Assembly (NCBI GenBank): GCA_018432565.1
Contig: JAHDSS010000053.1
Coordinates: forward strand, 1 to 6,984
From: Kiritimatiellia bacterium
GTDB lineage: Bacteria > Verrucomicrobiota > Kiritimatiellia > CAIQIC01 > Lenti-01
Length of the DNA: 6,984 bases
Direction: 5' to 3'
Positions 1 to 6,493 of the stretch are shown piece by piece (the stretch's first letter is position 1; every line of letters starts with the position of its first letter). The translations under genes and the position numbers were made by a program. Below the pieces are notes generated by a model, which was given only the letters and a program-made list of their open reading frames with translations, ran no database searches and was not told the origin of the DNA.

Positions 1-195
1 CAGATCCCCGAAGCCGTCGTCATGGCCCCCGGACAGAAAGTCCTGTCCGGACCGCTCGACACCTCCACCCCCCTGCTCGCCATCCCCGAAGGCGCCATCG
101 TCCGGCAGCTCGACCGCCGCGACAACTGGATCGAAATCCAGACCGATTCCACCCGCGGCTGGCTCCCCGCCTCCGCCCTCCAGCCTGTCCTCTGA
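1..195 (+). CDS. SH3-domain protein, C-terminal fragment (BatE-like)
   Basis: The reading frame is open from the first base and ends at TGA 193-195, giving 64 visible residues; the start lies left of the window. The fragment has the pattern of a bacterial SH3 domain: V-L-S-G-P, then a hydrophobic and acidic stretch (L-L-A-I-P-E-G), V-R-Q-L-D-R-R-D-N-W-I-E-I, and a closing R-G-W-L-P-A-S-A-L. The G-W-L-P motif and the D-x-W-I-E-I strand are typical of SH3 domains that bind peptides or cell-wall material. C-terminal SH3 domains like this occur in BatE proteins (TPR repeats plus SH3) of the Bat aerotolerance clusters found in Bacteroidota and PVC bacteria, which is my first guess. Any other SH3-tailed envelope protein is possible, because the TPR part is not visible. 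The SH3 call is fairly sure; the BatE call is tentative. Confidence 0.62.
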   Translation, partial: QIPEAVVMAPGQKVLSGPLDTSTPLLAIPEGAIVRQLDRRDNWIEIQTDSTRGWLPASALQPVL

Positions 196-202
196 TGAGA
201 CC

Positions 203-223
203 CCCACCCCCTTGCGGGGTGGG
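203..223 (+). terminator. Candidate hairpin terminator after the SH3 gene
   Basis: A perfect 8-bp stem, CCCACCCC (203-210) with GGGGTGGG (216-223), encloses a 5-base loop and begins 8 bases after the stop codon at 195. The position and GC-rich stem suit an intrinsic terminator, but TGAATCAG follows instead of a T-run. It may instead be a 3'-end stabilising hairpin or act with a termination factor. Confidence 0.4.
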
Positions 224-310
224 TGAATCAGTTCGGAGAATCCCGCCCGGATGCCCCCCCCCACCCGATTCCAGTTGGCTCCCGCGGCGCCCCGGCCTAT
301 CCTGCCGCCC

Positions 311-619
311 ATGAAAACCATCCCAGACTGGAAATGGAAGGCCGCCCTGGCCGCGTTTGGCCTCGTGACCGCCGCCGTCGTGTTCTGGCCCCTGCCTGAT
401 CCCCCGCCGCCTCCCCCGCCGCCGCCTGAATCCAGCCTCCCGGCAGAGGAAGCCTTTTTGACCGACGACATGCTGGAATACACCGTTCAGGAAGGCGACA
501 CGCCGGAATCCATCGCCCGTCTCTTCGTGATCCGCCTGGACGACCTGATGGCAGTCAACCGGTCCGTCGATTTCGAGCCCGGCCAGCGCATCTTCATTCC
601 GCCCGCGCGGGGCGACTGA
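311..619 (+). CDS. Small membrane-anchored LysM-domain protein
   Basis: This encodes 102 residues. Residues 1-10 are short and basic, and residues 11-28 form one hydrophobic segment, so the protein is probably anchored in the inner membrane with its C-terminus outside. Residues 31-39 are nine consecutive prolines, a rigid linker. Residues 57-97 form one LysM domain: YTVQEGDT, then S-I-A-R-L-F, D-L-M-A-V-N and P-G-Q-R-I-F-I-P. LysM domains bind N-acetylglucosamine chains of peptidoglycan, so a cell-wall tether or sensor is likely; no catalytic domain is present. I chose the ATG at 311 because it places a charged tip directly before the hydrophobic segment. The in-frame ATG at 251 would add 20 proline-rich residues without a clear role. 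No convincing Shine-Dalgarno precedes either start. The gene lies 115 bp after the SH3 gene on the same strand, with a hairpin between, so co-transcription is uncertain. Confidence 0.8.
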   Translation: MKTIPDWKWKAALAAFGLVTAAVVFWPLPDPPPPPPPPPESSLPAEEAFLTDDMLEYTVQEGDTPESIARLFVIRLDDLMAVNRSVDFEPGQRIFIPPARGD

Positions 620-719
620 CCCCCGTTCCCCCGCCGCGGCCGGGCTCAGCTCCGGGCACACCGCCCACGCCGGCAGGCCGCCGCTCGGGATGACAGCCGG
701 ACGGCCTGTTGCCTTCGCG

Positions 720-777
720 GCACGCGGCTCCTGTCGCGTGCGATGGGCAGGATCCGCGCGGGACGGGAGCCCCGCGC
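720..777. repeat. Two GC-rich extragenic hairpins
   Basis: Two small palindromes lie in tandem in the gene-free stretch after the LysM gene. The first has arms GCACGCG (720-726) and CGCGTGC (735-741); the second has GCGCGGG (756-762) and CCCGCGC (771-777). Both have perfect 7-bp stems and 8-base loops. They lie between convergent genes and could serve as bidirectional 3' hairpins or REP-like extragenic palindromes. The rest of 620-785 shows nothing else I recognise. Confidence 0.5.
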
Positions 778-785
778 TACGAGGC

Positions 786-971
786 GGCATGTGGAAGGTG
801 GAGGGTGGAATACTGGAATGGTGGAATAATGGAATAGTGGATTGACCGGACCTCGGATTTCCGACCTCGACTGCCCCCTGTCCCCTGACCCCTGTCCCCT
901 GACCACTGTCCACTGCCCCCTGCCCCCCCCTTGTCCGCCGGAGCCTCGGCGAAGGCGGATGTCCCCTGACT
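786..971. repeat. Composite phrase-like repeat, copy 1
   Basis: This is a modular non-coding repeat. It has, in order on the + strand: TGGAAGG-type units and then four 8-mers TGGAATNN (NN = AC, GG, AA, AG); a linker rich in GACC and CGGA, about 843-871; seven heptamers of the TGYCCCC/TGACCNC type (872-920) plus a C-extended unit (921-930); a hairpin with arms TCCGCC (934-939) and GGCGGA (954-959); and one or two more heptamers reaching position 971. The TAG of the ABC permease gene on the minus strand begins at 974-972, so the repeat sits directly against that stop codon. The same modules occur in the same order at 2848-3090. It lies between the convergent LysM and permease genes. Confidence 0.85.
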
Positions 972-1955
972 CTACTTCCCTTTCGCCAGCAGCCACAGAA
1001 ACAGCGGACCGCCGAGCAGGGCCGTCAGCGCACCGACGGGCATTTCCAGCGGCGCGGCGGCCCAGCGGCCCGCGGCGTCGCAGACCGCCAGCAGGATGCC
1101 GCCGGCGAGGAACGAAGCCGGCAACACGAGGCGCATGTCGGGGCCCGTCCATCTGCGCACGGCATGCGGCGCCAGCAATCCCACAAACCCGATCGGCCCC
1201 GCCACTGCGGCCACACCGGCCGACGCCAGTCCCGCGCCGATCGCGGTCCAGCGGCGCACGCGCGCCACCTCCACGCCCTGCCCCGCCGCCATGGCTTCGC
1301 CCAGCCCCAGCGGATTGTACTCGCCGGCCAGCGCCGCCAGAATCCCCGCGCCCGGCGCGGTAATCACCATCATGGCGCCCAGCGCGCGCCAGTCCGCCGC
1401 ATCCAGCCCGCCCAGCAGCCAGCGGTGAAAGCCCGCCAGCTTGTCCGGCGAGACCAGCCCCGACGCCGCCATGATGGCCCCGCCGCTGATCACGCCCACC
1501 GTCACGCCCGCCAGCAGCAGGATCTGGCCGCCGCCGCCCTGCCGCCGCGCCACCGCCAGCACCAGCGACAGCGCACCCCCCGCGCCCAGCAGCGCCAGCG
1601 CCTGCGACGTATTCAACGGTCCCGCCGCCCACCACAACGCCGGGCACATCCGCGCCGCAAACGCCCCCAGGCTCGCCCCCCCCGCCATCCCCAGCGTCCA
1701 GGGCTCCGCCAGCGGATTGCGAAACACCACCTGCAGCGCCGCCCCCGCCATCGCCAGCACCCCCCCTGCCCACAGCCCCATCCAGACCCGCGGCAGCCGC
1801 ATCTGAAAAAATATACGGCTGTCCGGCGTCACGTTTCCCCAACATCCGCCCCACACCGCCCCAACATCAAGCTGTTCGGCTCCAATCCAAGGCAATATCA
1901 CCCCAAAAAATGCAAAAAAACCGAAAAATAGCCATAATTTGGGGTTTTTGATCAT
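972..1955 (-). CDS. FecCD/BtuC-family ABC transporter permease
   Basis: This encodes 327 residues, a normal length for the inner-membrane permease of importers for iron-siderophores, heme, cobalamin or related chelates. The first residues form a hydrophobic helix (about 7-24). Residues 53-98 carry the family signature: R-L-P-R, then G-G-V-L-A-M-A-G-A-A-L-Q, F-R-N-P-L-A-E-P and L-G-x-x-x-G-A-S-L-G-A. Residues 253-268 (GPIGFVGLLAPHAVRR) match the conserved cytoplasmic loop that couples to the ATPase. The C-terminus has the usual P-x-E-M-P-V-G-A-L-T-A-L-L-G-G-P-x-F pattern. The ATG overlaps the stop of the ATPase gene (ATGA, 1955-1952), so the two are almost certainly translationally coupled in one transcript. 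The DNA around the start (about 1890-1980) is clearly more AT-rich than the rest of the gene. No substrate-binding protein is in view, so the substrate cannot be named. Confidence 0.93.
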   Translation of the reverse strand: MIKNPKLWLFFGFFAFFGVILPWIGAEQLDVGAVWGGCWGNVTPDSRIFFQMRLPRVWMGLWAGGVLAMAGAALQVVFRNPLAEPWTLGMAGGASLGAFAARMCPALWWAAGPLNTSQALALLGAGGALSLVLAVARRQGGGGQILLLAGVTVGVISGGAIMAASGLVSPDKLAGFHRWLLGGLDAADWRALGAMMVITAPGAGILAALAGEYNPLGLGEAMAAGQGVEVARVRRWTAIGAGLASAGVAAVAGPIGFVGLLAPHAVRRWTGPDMRLVLPASFLAGGILLAVCDAAGRWAAAPLEMPVGALTALLGGPLFLWLLAKGK

Positions 1956-2737
1956 TTTTTGGCCAAAATGACGGGCTTTTGGGTGTCCGGATGCCGGACC
2001 ACCTCCACATGACGGCCGAACAGCGCCTCGAGACGGCCGGAAGACAACACCTCATCGGGCGGGCCGTCGGCGGCCACCTGGCCATCCTGCAGCAGGATCA
2101 GGCGGTCGCAATAGAGCGCGGCCAGATTCAGGTCGTGCAGGGCCACGACAATCCGCAAGCCGTCGGCGGCTTTGCGCGCCAGCGCTTCCATGACCGCGGC
2201 GGCATGGTGCAGGTCCAGCGCCTGCGTCGGCTCATCCAGCAGCAGCAGCCCCGGCTCCTGCGCCAGCGCCGACGCCAGCCAGGCCCGCCGCCGCTCTCCG
2301 CCCGACAGCTGCGACAGCCGGCGGCGGCGAAACGATTCCATCCGGACGGCATCCAGCGCCCGCGACACCGCCGCGATGTCGCCGGGGGCATCCGGTGTCA
2401 GCCGGCCGCCGTGCGCATGGCGCCCCATCGCCGCCACCTGCTCCACCGTGTAGTCGAACAGCGCCGGGCATTCCTGCGGCAAATATCCCAGCCGGCGCGC
2501 AACCGCCTTGCGCCCCATCCCCGCCAGCGAACGCCCGTCCAGGCTCACCGCGCCGGAATCCGGCCGCCGCAGCCCCGCCGCCAGTTCCAGCAGCGTGCTC
2601 TTGCCCGACCCGTTCGGCCCCGCAATCCCGCACATCCCCTCGCCCCCCAGCGTCAGCGACGGAATCCGCAGCTCCCAGCCGCCCGGCTCATGACCGAAAC
2701 GGACCGACTGCAACTCGAGCTGACCAGCGCCACTCAC
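1952..2737 (-). CDS. FecE/BtuD-family ABC transporter ATP-binding protein
   Basis: This is the cytoplasmic ATPase that powers the adjacent permease. With GTG 2737 as start it has 261 residues, a normal length. All nucleotide-binding motifs are visible: Walker A GPNGSGKST (40-48), Q-loop Gln88 in YLPQE, signature LSGGE (144-148), Walker B LLLLDEP (164-170), D-loop A-L-D (173-175) and switch His201 in ALHDLN. The tail E-V-L-S-S-G-R-L-E-A-L-F-G is typical of the iron-siderophore/heme/B12 group. The frame stays open upstream to 2947, but that extension is repeat-derived sequence (2785-2947) and should not be translated. The first core strand is L-E-L-Q-S-V-R-F-G, so GTG 2737 fits; TTG 2713 is an alternative. 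No clear Shine-Dalgarno is visible, and an ATG at 2750 is out of frame. The stop overlaps the permease start. Confidence 0.92.
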   Translation of the reverse strand: MSGAGQLELQSVRFGHEPGGWELRIPSLTLGGEGMCGIAGPNGSGKSTLLELAAGLRRPDSGAVSLDGRSLAGMGRKAVARRLGYLPQECPALFDYTVEQVAAMGRHAHGGRLTPDAPGDIAAVSRALDAVRMESFRRRRLSQLSGGERRRAWLASALAQEPGLLLLDEPTQALDLHHAAAVMEALARKAADGLRIVVALHDLNLAALYCDRLILLQDGQVAADGPPDEVLSSGRLEALFGRHVEVVRHPDTQKPVILAKK

Positions 2738-2784
2738 GACCGCAGAGCATAGAGGGAAGCCGGGAAAAATGGAATCGCGGAATA

Positions 2785-2842
2785 GGGATCTCGGCCATGG
2801 GCTAATCCCGCCGCCCGGCCATCGGGGTGGGGCCGAGATCCC
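2785..2842. repeat. 12-bp perfect inverted repeat upstream of the ABC ATPase gene
   Basis: GGGATCTCGGCC (2785-2796) is repeated in exact reverse complement at 2831-2842, with a 34-bp GC-rich loop between. It lies about 48 bp upstream of the ATPase start and directly beside composite repeat copy 2. On the minus strand the stem is followed within about 20 bases by a short T-run (ATTTTT), so it could be a late terminator for aspS or a leader hairpin for the transporter operon. Copy 1 lacks this inverted repeat at the same place. Confidence 0.6.
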
Positions 2843-2847
2843 GCGGT

Positions 2848-3090
2848 GGCATGTGGAAGGTGGAAGGTGGAATAATGGAATGGTGGAATACTGGAATAGT
2901 GGATTGACCGGACCTCGGACTTCCGACCTCGACTGCCTCCTGTCCACTGCCCCCTGCCCCCCCCTTGTCCGCCGGAGCCTCGGCGAAGGCGGATGTCCCC
3001 TGTCTCCTGCCCCCTGTCTCCTGTCCCCTGTCTCCTGTCCCCTGTCCCCTGTCCCCTGTCTCCTGTCCCCTGTCCCCTGCCCCCTCTTCC
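2848..3090. repeat. Composite phrase-like repeat, copy 2
   Basis: It has the same module order as the copy at 786-971. First come TGGAAGG twice and four 8-mers TGGAATNN (NN = AA, GG, AC, AG), then the same linker, three heptamers (2934-2954), a C-extended unit, and the hairpin with arms TCCGCC (2968-2973) and GGCGGA (2988-2993). A long pure array of 13 in-register heptamers follows (2994-3084): TGTCCCC seven times, TGTCTCC four times and TGCCCCC twice. A decayed unit TCTTCCC then runs into the TAG of aspS (3093-3091). It lies between aspS and the ABC operon, both on the minus strand, so it forms the 3' side of aspS and the upstream region of the transporter. Confidence 0.88.
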
Positions 3091-4887
<1,797 letters not shown>

Positions 4888-4895
4888 ACGCCTGT

Positions 4896-4902
4896 TCCTT
4901 CC
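4896..4902 (-). promoter_or_regulatory. Ribosome binding site of aspS
   Basis: On the minus strand the sequence reads GGAAGGA, then ACAGGCGT, then ATG, so a strong Shine-Dalgarno sits eight bases before the start codon. It supports ATG 4887 as the start, and it is the only clear Shine-Dalgarno I see in the window. Confidence 0.75.
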
Positions 4903-4920
4903 CGAATCGAGAAAGCCGCG

Positions 4921-4950
4921 ACTCTACCCTCCCCGCCCCTCCCCGCGCAA
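4921..4950 (-). promoter_or_regulatory. Candidate sigma70-type promoter of aspS
   Basis: On the minus strand TTGCGC (4950-4945) and TAGAGT (4926-4921) are separated by 18 bp, a reasonable -35/-10 pair. A start near 4914 would give a short leader of about 27 bases including the Shine-Dalgarno. Both boxes are imperfect and the spacer is G-rich, so this is a weak prediction. Confidence 0.35.
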
Positions 4951-4996
4951 CCAATTCCGCCATCCCGCCCGGCGTGCGGGCGCCCGGCGGATCGGC

Positions 4997-5026
4997 TTGG
5001 CTTTCCCCGCCCCCCTGCGTTATCTT
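4997..5026 (+). promoter_or_regulatory. Candidate sigma70-type promoter of tRNA-Ser
   Basis: TTGGCT (4997-5002) and TATCTT (5021-5026) are spaced by 18 bp. Transcription would start near 5033, about nine bases before the mature tRNA 5' end. The position is right for a tRNA promoter and it faces away from the aspS promoter. Confidence 0.45.
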
Positions 5027-5041
5027 GATGCCGGCAACCGT

Positions 5042-5131
5042 GGAGAGATGGCGGAGTGGCCGAACGCGCCGGTCTTGAAAACCGGATCCCGCGCAAGCGG
5101 GACGGGGGTTCGAATCCCTCTCTCTCCGCCA
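5042..5131 (+). tRNA. tRNA-Ser (anticodon UGA), CCA encoded
   Basis: The acceptor arms GGAGAGA (5042-5048) and TCTCTCC (5121-5127) pair over all 7 bases. G is the discriminator base (5128) and CCA is genomically encoded (5129-5131). The anticodon stem CCGGT/ACCGG encloses the loop CTTGAAA, giving anticodon TGA, which reads UCN serine codons. A long variable arm with a CCCGC/GCGGG stem makes it a class II tRNA, as expected for serine. The T arm carries the standard TTCGAAT loop. It is divergent from aspS. Confidence 0.97.
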
Positions 5132-5213
5132 TTCGACGCGTTCGCTCCGCTCACTGGCTCATGGCAGGCCGCTCGGAGAAAACACGTCGTATGCCCTGAG
5201 CAAGCCCGGTTTT

Positions 5214-5325
5214 CCGGATTTTCCACGCCATGGAAATTTTTTTGGCGCATTTTCCACGCTATGGAAAAAGTTTTTCCACACTGTGGAAAAACAGGCCCGA
5301 TTTTTCCACGGTGTGGAAAATCCGG
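5214..5325. repeat. Bracketed array of four TTTCCA/TGGAAA palindromes
   Basis: Four related palindromes lie within 112 bp. They are TTTCCA-N5-TGGAAA at 5220-5236; TTTTCCA-N5-TGGAAAA at 5250-5268; GTTTTTCCAC-ACT-GTGGAAAAAC at 5270-5292, with perfect 10-bp arms; and TTTTCCAC-GGT-GTGGAAAA at 5302-5320. Their centres are about 31, 22 and 30 bp apart. The whole block is bracketed by a perfect 13-bp inverted repeat, CCGGATTTTCCAC (5214-5226) against GTGGAAAATCCGG (5313-5325). It starts about 80 bp after the tRNA gene. Possible roles are protein-binding sites, bidirectional terminators or a mobile palindromic repeat. TTTTCCACA occurs three times (5272-5280 +, 5282-5290 -, 5312-5320 -) and fits the loose DnaA-box pattern TTWTNCACA. 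Confidence 0.85.
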
Positions 5326-5392
5326 ATTTTTCCCAAGGGTTCGTCCCGTAATCAGGAAATGTGCATCCCCTCTTGGCGATCGTTGCGGACTT

Positions 5393-5414
5393 GGCGGGAG
5401 TCCAATCTCCCGTC
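5393..5414. repeat. Short GC hairpin
   Basis: GGCGGGAG (5393-5400) pairs with CTCCCGTC (5407-5414) around a 6-base loop; the stem has eight pairs, one of them G-T. It is the only structure I see between the palindrome array and 5546. No T-run follows, and no gene is supported in this stretch. Confidence 0.35.
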
Positions 5415-5546
5415 TTCCCTCCCGGTGTGTCTCTGCACTACTATCCATCAACTTCTTGTTGTTCATGCACGTTTTTCGTTCCAACACATGCCCGCATACA
5501 AGCTGAGATGCTCAATTTTATGGGCAAGCCAAACGAAAACCCTCAT

Positions 5547-5580
5547 GGCCACCAAAAACACCAAAAGACACAAAGACTAC
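5547..5580 (-). repeat. Nonamer phrase tract, inverted arm
   Basis: On the minus strand this reads as roughly 9-bp units built on TTTTGGTG and TTTGTGTC, ending in GGTGGCC. It is the reverse complement of the tract at 5790-5827, with 24 of 28 bases matching from the GGCCAC end. The two therefore face each other across the 177-bp element at 5596-5772. Confidence 0.65.
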
Positions 5581-5595
5581 ATCGCATAGGTTGTT

Positions 5596-5772
5596 GAGCC
5601 TCTTGCAAAACTCCTGGCGGAGTTGTTGCAAGAGTGTATTCAGGAGTCAGAAGTCAGCAGTCAGAATGTTGCAATGCGATGGAGGAGAGACGGTTCAGTG
5701 GTTGATCATTCTGAATCCTGAATTCTGGATTCTGAATACGGCTCTGGCAAAACGGAGTTTTGCAAGAGCCTC
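5596..5772. mobile_element. MITE-like 177-bp element with 19-bp inverted ends
   Basis: The left end is GAGCCTCTTGCAAAACTCC (5596-5614). The right end (5754-5772), read in reverse complement, is the same except for one base (GAGGCTC instead of GAGCCTC), so 18 of 19 bases match. Each end is also half of its own hairpin. On the left, 5600-5614 pairs with 5619-5634 with one bulge. On the right, 5740-5753 pairs with 5757-5770 with one mismatch. The interior holds heptamer phrases: GTCAGAA, GTCAGCA, GTCAGAA at about 5646-5666, and ATTCTGA-type units four times at about 5708-5735. No transposase is encoded and I see no clear target-site duplication, so a non-autonomous element is an inference. Confidence 0.6.
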
Positions 5773-5789
5773 TATTGATTTCCATTCAA

Positions 5790-5827
5790 GGCACCCCTTT
5801 TTGTGGCTTCTCGTGTTTTTCGTGGCC
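5790..5827 (+). repeat. Nonamer phrase tract (TTTTTCGTG type)
   Basis: Units TTTTTGTGG, CTTCTCGTG and TTTTTCGTG follow one another with a 9-bp period and end in GCC. It is the opposite-strand partner of the tract at 5547-5580 and lies 17 bp after the MITE-like element. Confidence 0.65.
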
Positions 5828-5868
5828 CTGCTTCTTTGGTTGCGGCTCCGCCGCGCTGTGGCCCTCTG

Positions 5869-5892
5869 TCCCGACTCTGCAAGAGGTCGGGA
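5869..5892. repeat. Duplicated hairpin, copy 1
   Basis: TCCCGAC-TCT (5869-5878) pairs with AGAG-GTCGGGA (5882-5892) around a GCA loop with one bulged base. An identical 24-base hairpin lies at 6157-6180, and the similarity continues rightward (GTGGT, then GGGCTG). The motif GCAAGAG at its centre is shared with the ends of the element at 5596-5772. Confidence 0.75.
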
Positions 5893-5979
5893 TCTGTGGT
5901 GAACGGGCTGTTCGATCCGCCGCGCCCAGCGGGCGCAGCTACAGTCGCGGCGAGCTGGGCCAGCCCGCCCTACCTTTCC

Positions 5980-6003
5980 TTTTCGTGTAATTCGTGTGAC
6001 CAC
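5980..6003 (+). repeat. Nonamer phrase tract (TTTTCGTGT type)
   Basis: Two clear 9-bp units, TTTTCGTGT and AATTCGTGT, are followed by GACCACG. Next to it is a small palindrome, CCTGCC-GCGT-GGCAGG (about 6006-6021). It belongs to the same family as the tracts at 5790 and 6061. Confidence 0.55.
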
Positions 6004-6060
6004 GCCTGCCGCGTGGCAGGTTCGTAGTTCCGGCTGTTGGCTGTTCCCCCACCTTTCCCC

Positions 6061-6105
6061 ATTTCGTGCCTTTCGCGTGTTTCGTAGTTTGGCTGTTCCG
6101 GCTGT
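6061..6105 (+). repeat. Nonamer phrase tract followed by GGCTGTTCC cassette
   Basis: Three 9-bp units, ATTTCGTGC, CTTTCGCGT and GTTTCGTAG (6061-6087), are followed by TTTGGCTGTTCCGGCTGTCC. The same CGGCTGT/GGCTGTTCC cassette follows the tracts at 6276 and 6388, and a shortened form follows the tract at 6494. Confidence 0.65.
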
Positions 6106-6156
6106 CCGATCCCGGCTCACCCGGAGGGTGCGCCCTACCTGCCCGATCCCCACTCG

Positions 6157-6180
6157 TCCCGACTCTGCAAGAGGTCGGGA
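6157..6180. repeat. Duplicated hairpin, copy 2
   Basis: This is an exact copy of the 24-base imperfect hairpin at 5869-5892 in the same orientation, followed by TTCGTGGTTGGGCTG, close to what follows copy 1. Two exact copies 288 bp apart suggest a repeated intergenic module rather than chance. Confidence 0.75.
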
Positions 6181-6275
6181 TTCGTGGTTGGGCTGCCCTC
6201 CCCCCACCATCAAAATCCATTCGGCTACGGATGGAACCGGGATTATACGGATCCGATCCAACGATCAGAGGATCA

Positions 6276-6320
6276 AATCCGTGCCATCCGTGAAATCCGT
6301 AGCTCGGCTGTTCCGGCTGT
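6276..6320 (+). repeat. 45-bp exact direct repeat, copy 1 (ATCCGTG nonamers)
   Basis: AATCCGTGC, CATCCGTGA and AATCCGTAG are three 9-bp units, followed by CTCGGCTGTTCCGGCTGT. The full 45 bases recur without a mismatch at 6388-6432. The unit design matches the TTCGTG tracts with one base changed at the core. Confidence 0.85.
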
Positions 6321-6387
6321 TCCCTTTGGACTGCGGTGACAAGGCCAACGGCCGCGGCACCGCTTTGGCTGTCCCGATCCCATTCCG

Positions 6388-6432
6388 AATCCGTGCCATC
6401 CGTGAAATCCGTAGCTCGGCTGTTCCGGCTGT
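6388..6432 (+). repeat. 45-bp exact direct repeat, copy 2
   Basis: Identical over 45 bases to 6276-6320 and offset by 112 bp. The intervening sequence (6321-6387) is unrelated except for another TTTGGCTGTCCC at about 6364-6375. Perfect identity over a stretch with no coding constraint suggests recent duplication or gene conversion. Confidence 0.85.
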
Positions 6433-6493
6433 CCCGTTCCCGATCCGCAAACCGGGCAGGACAGAGCCTGCCCCTCCAGCCCTCCATTTCGAG

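Noticed and set aside
20..913. 297-residue open frame on the - strand
   Set aside because: It runs through repeat copy 1, across the LysM gene and the SH3 fragment in antisense. The latter two have recognisable domains on the + strand.
646..1854. 402-residue open frame on the - strand
   Set aside because: It is a frame-shifted shadow of the permease gene that continues through repeat copy 1. The composition is Gly/Arg/Ala-rich, and the real frame at 972-1955 shows family motifs.
2738..2850. Cobalamin or other riboswitch before the ABC operon
   Set aside because: I looked for B12-box-like conserved segments on the - strand and found none. The inverted repeat alone does not support a riboswitch class.
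1952..2947. Long version of the ABC ATPase starting at 2947
   Set aside because: The extra N-terminal residues come from repeat copy 2 and the hairpin region. The conserved domain begins just after GTG 2737.
2994..3084. CRISPR array
   Set aside because: The repeats are 7-bp tandem units without spacers, and no cas gene is present.
5020..5487. 155-residue open frame on the - strand ending over the tRNA
   Set aside because: It translates the antisense of tRNA-Ser and the palindrome array, a common annotation artefact. It has no start context or domain.
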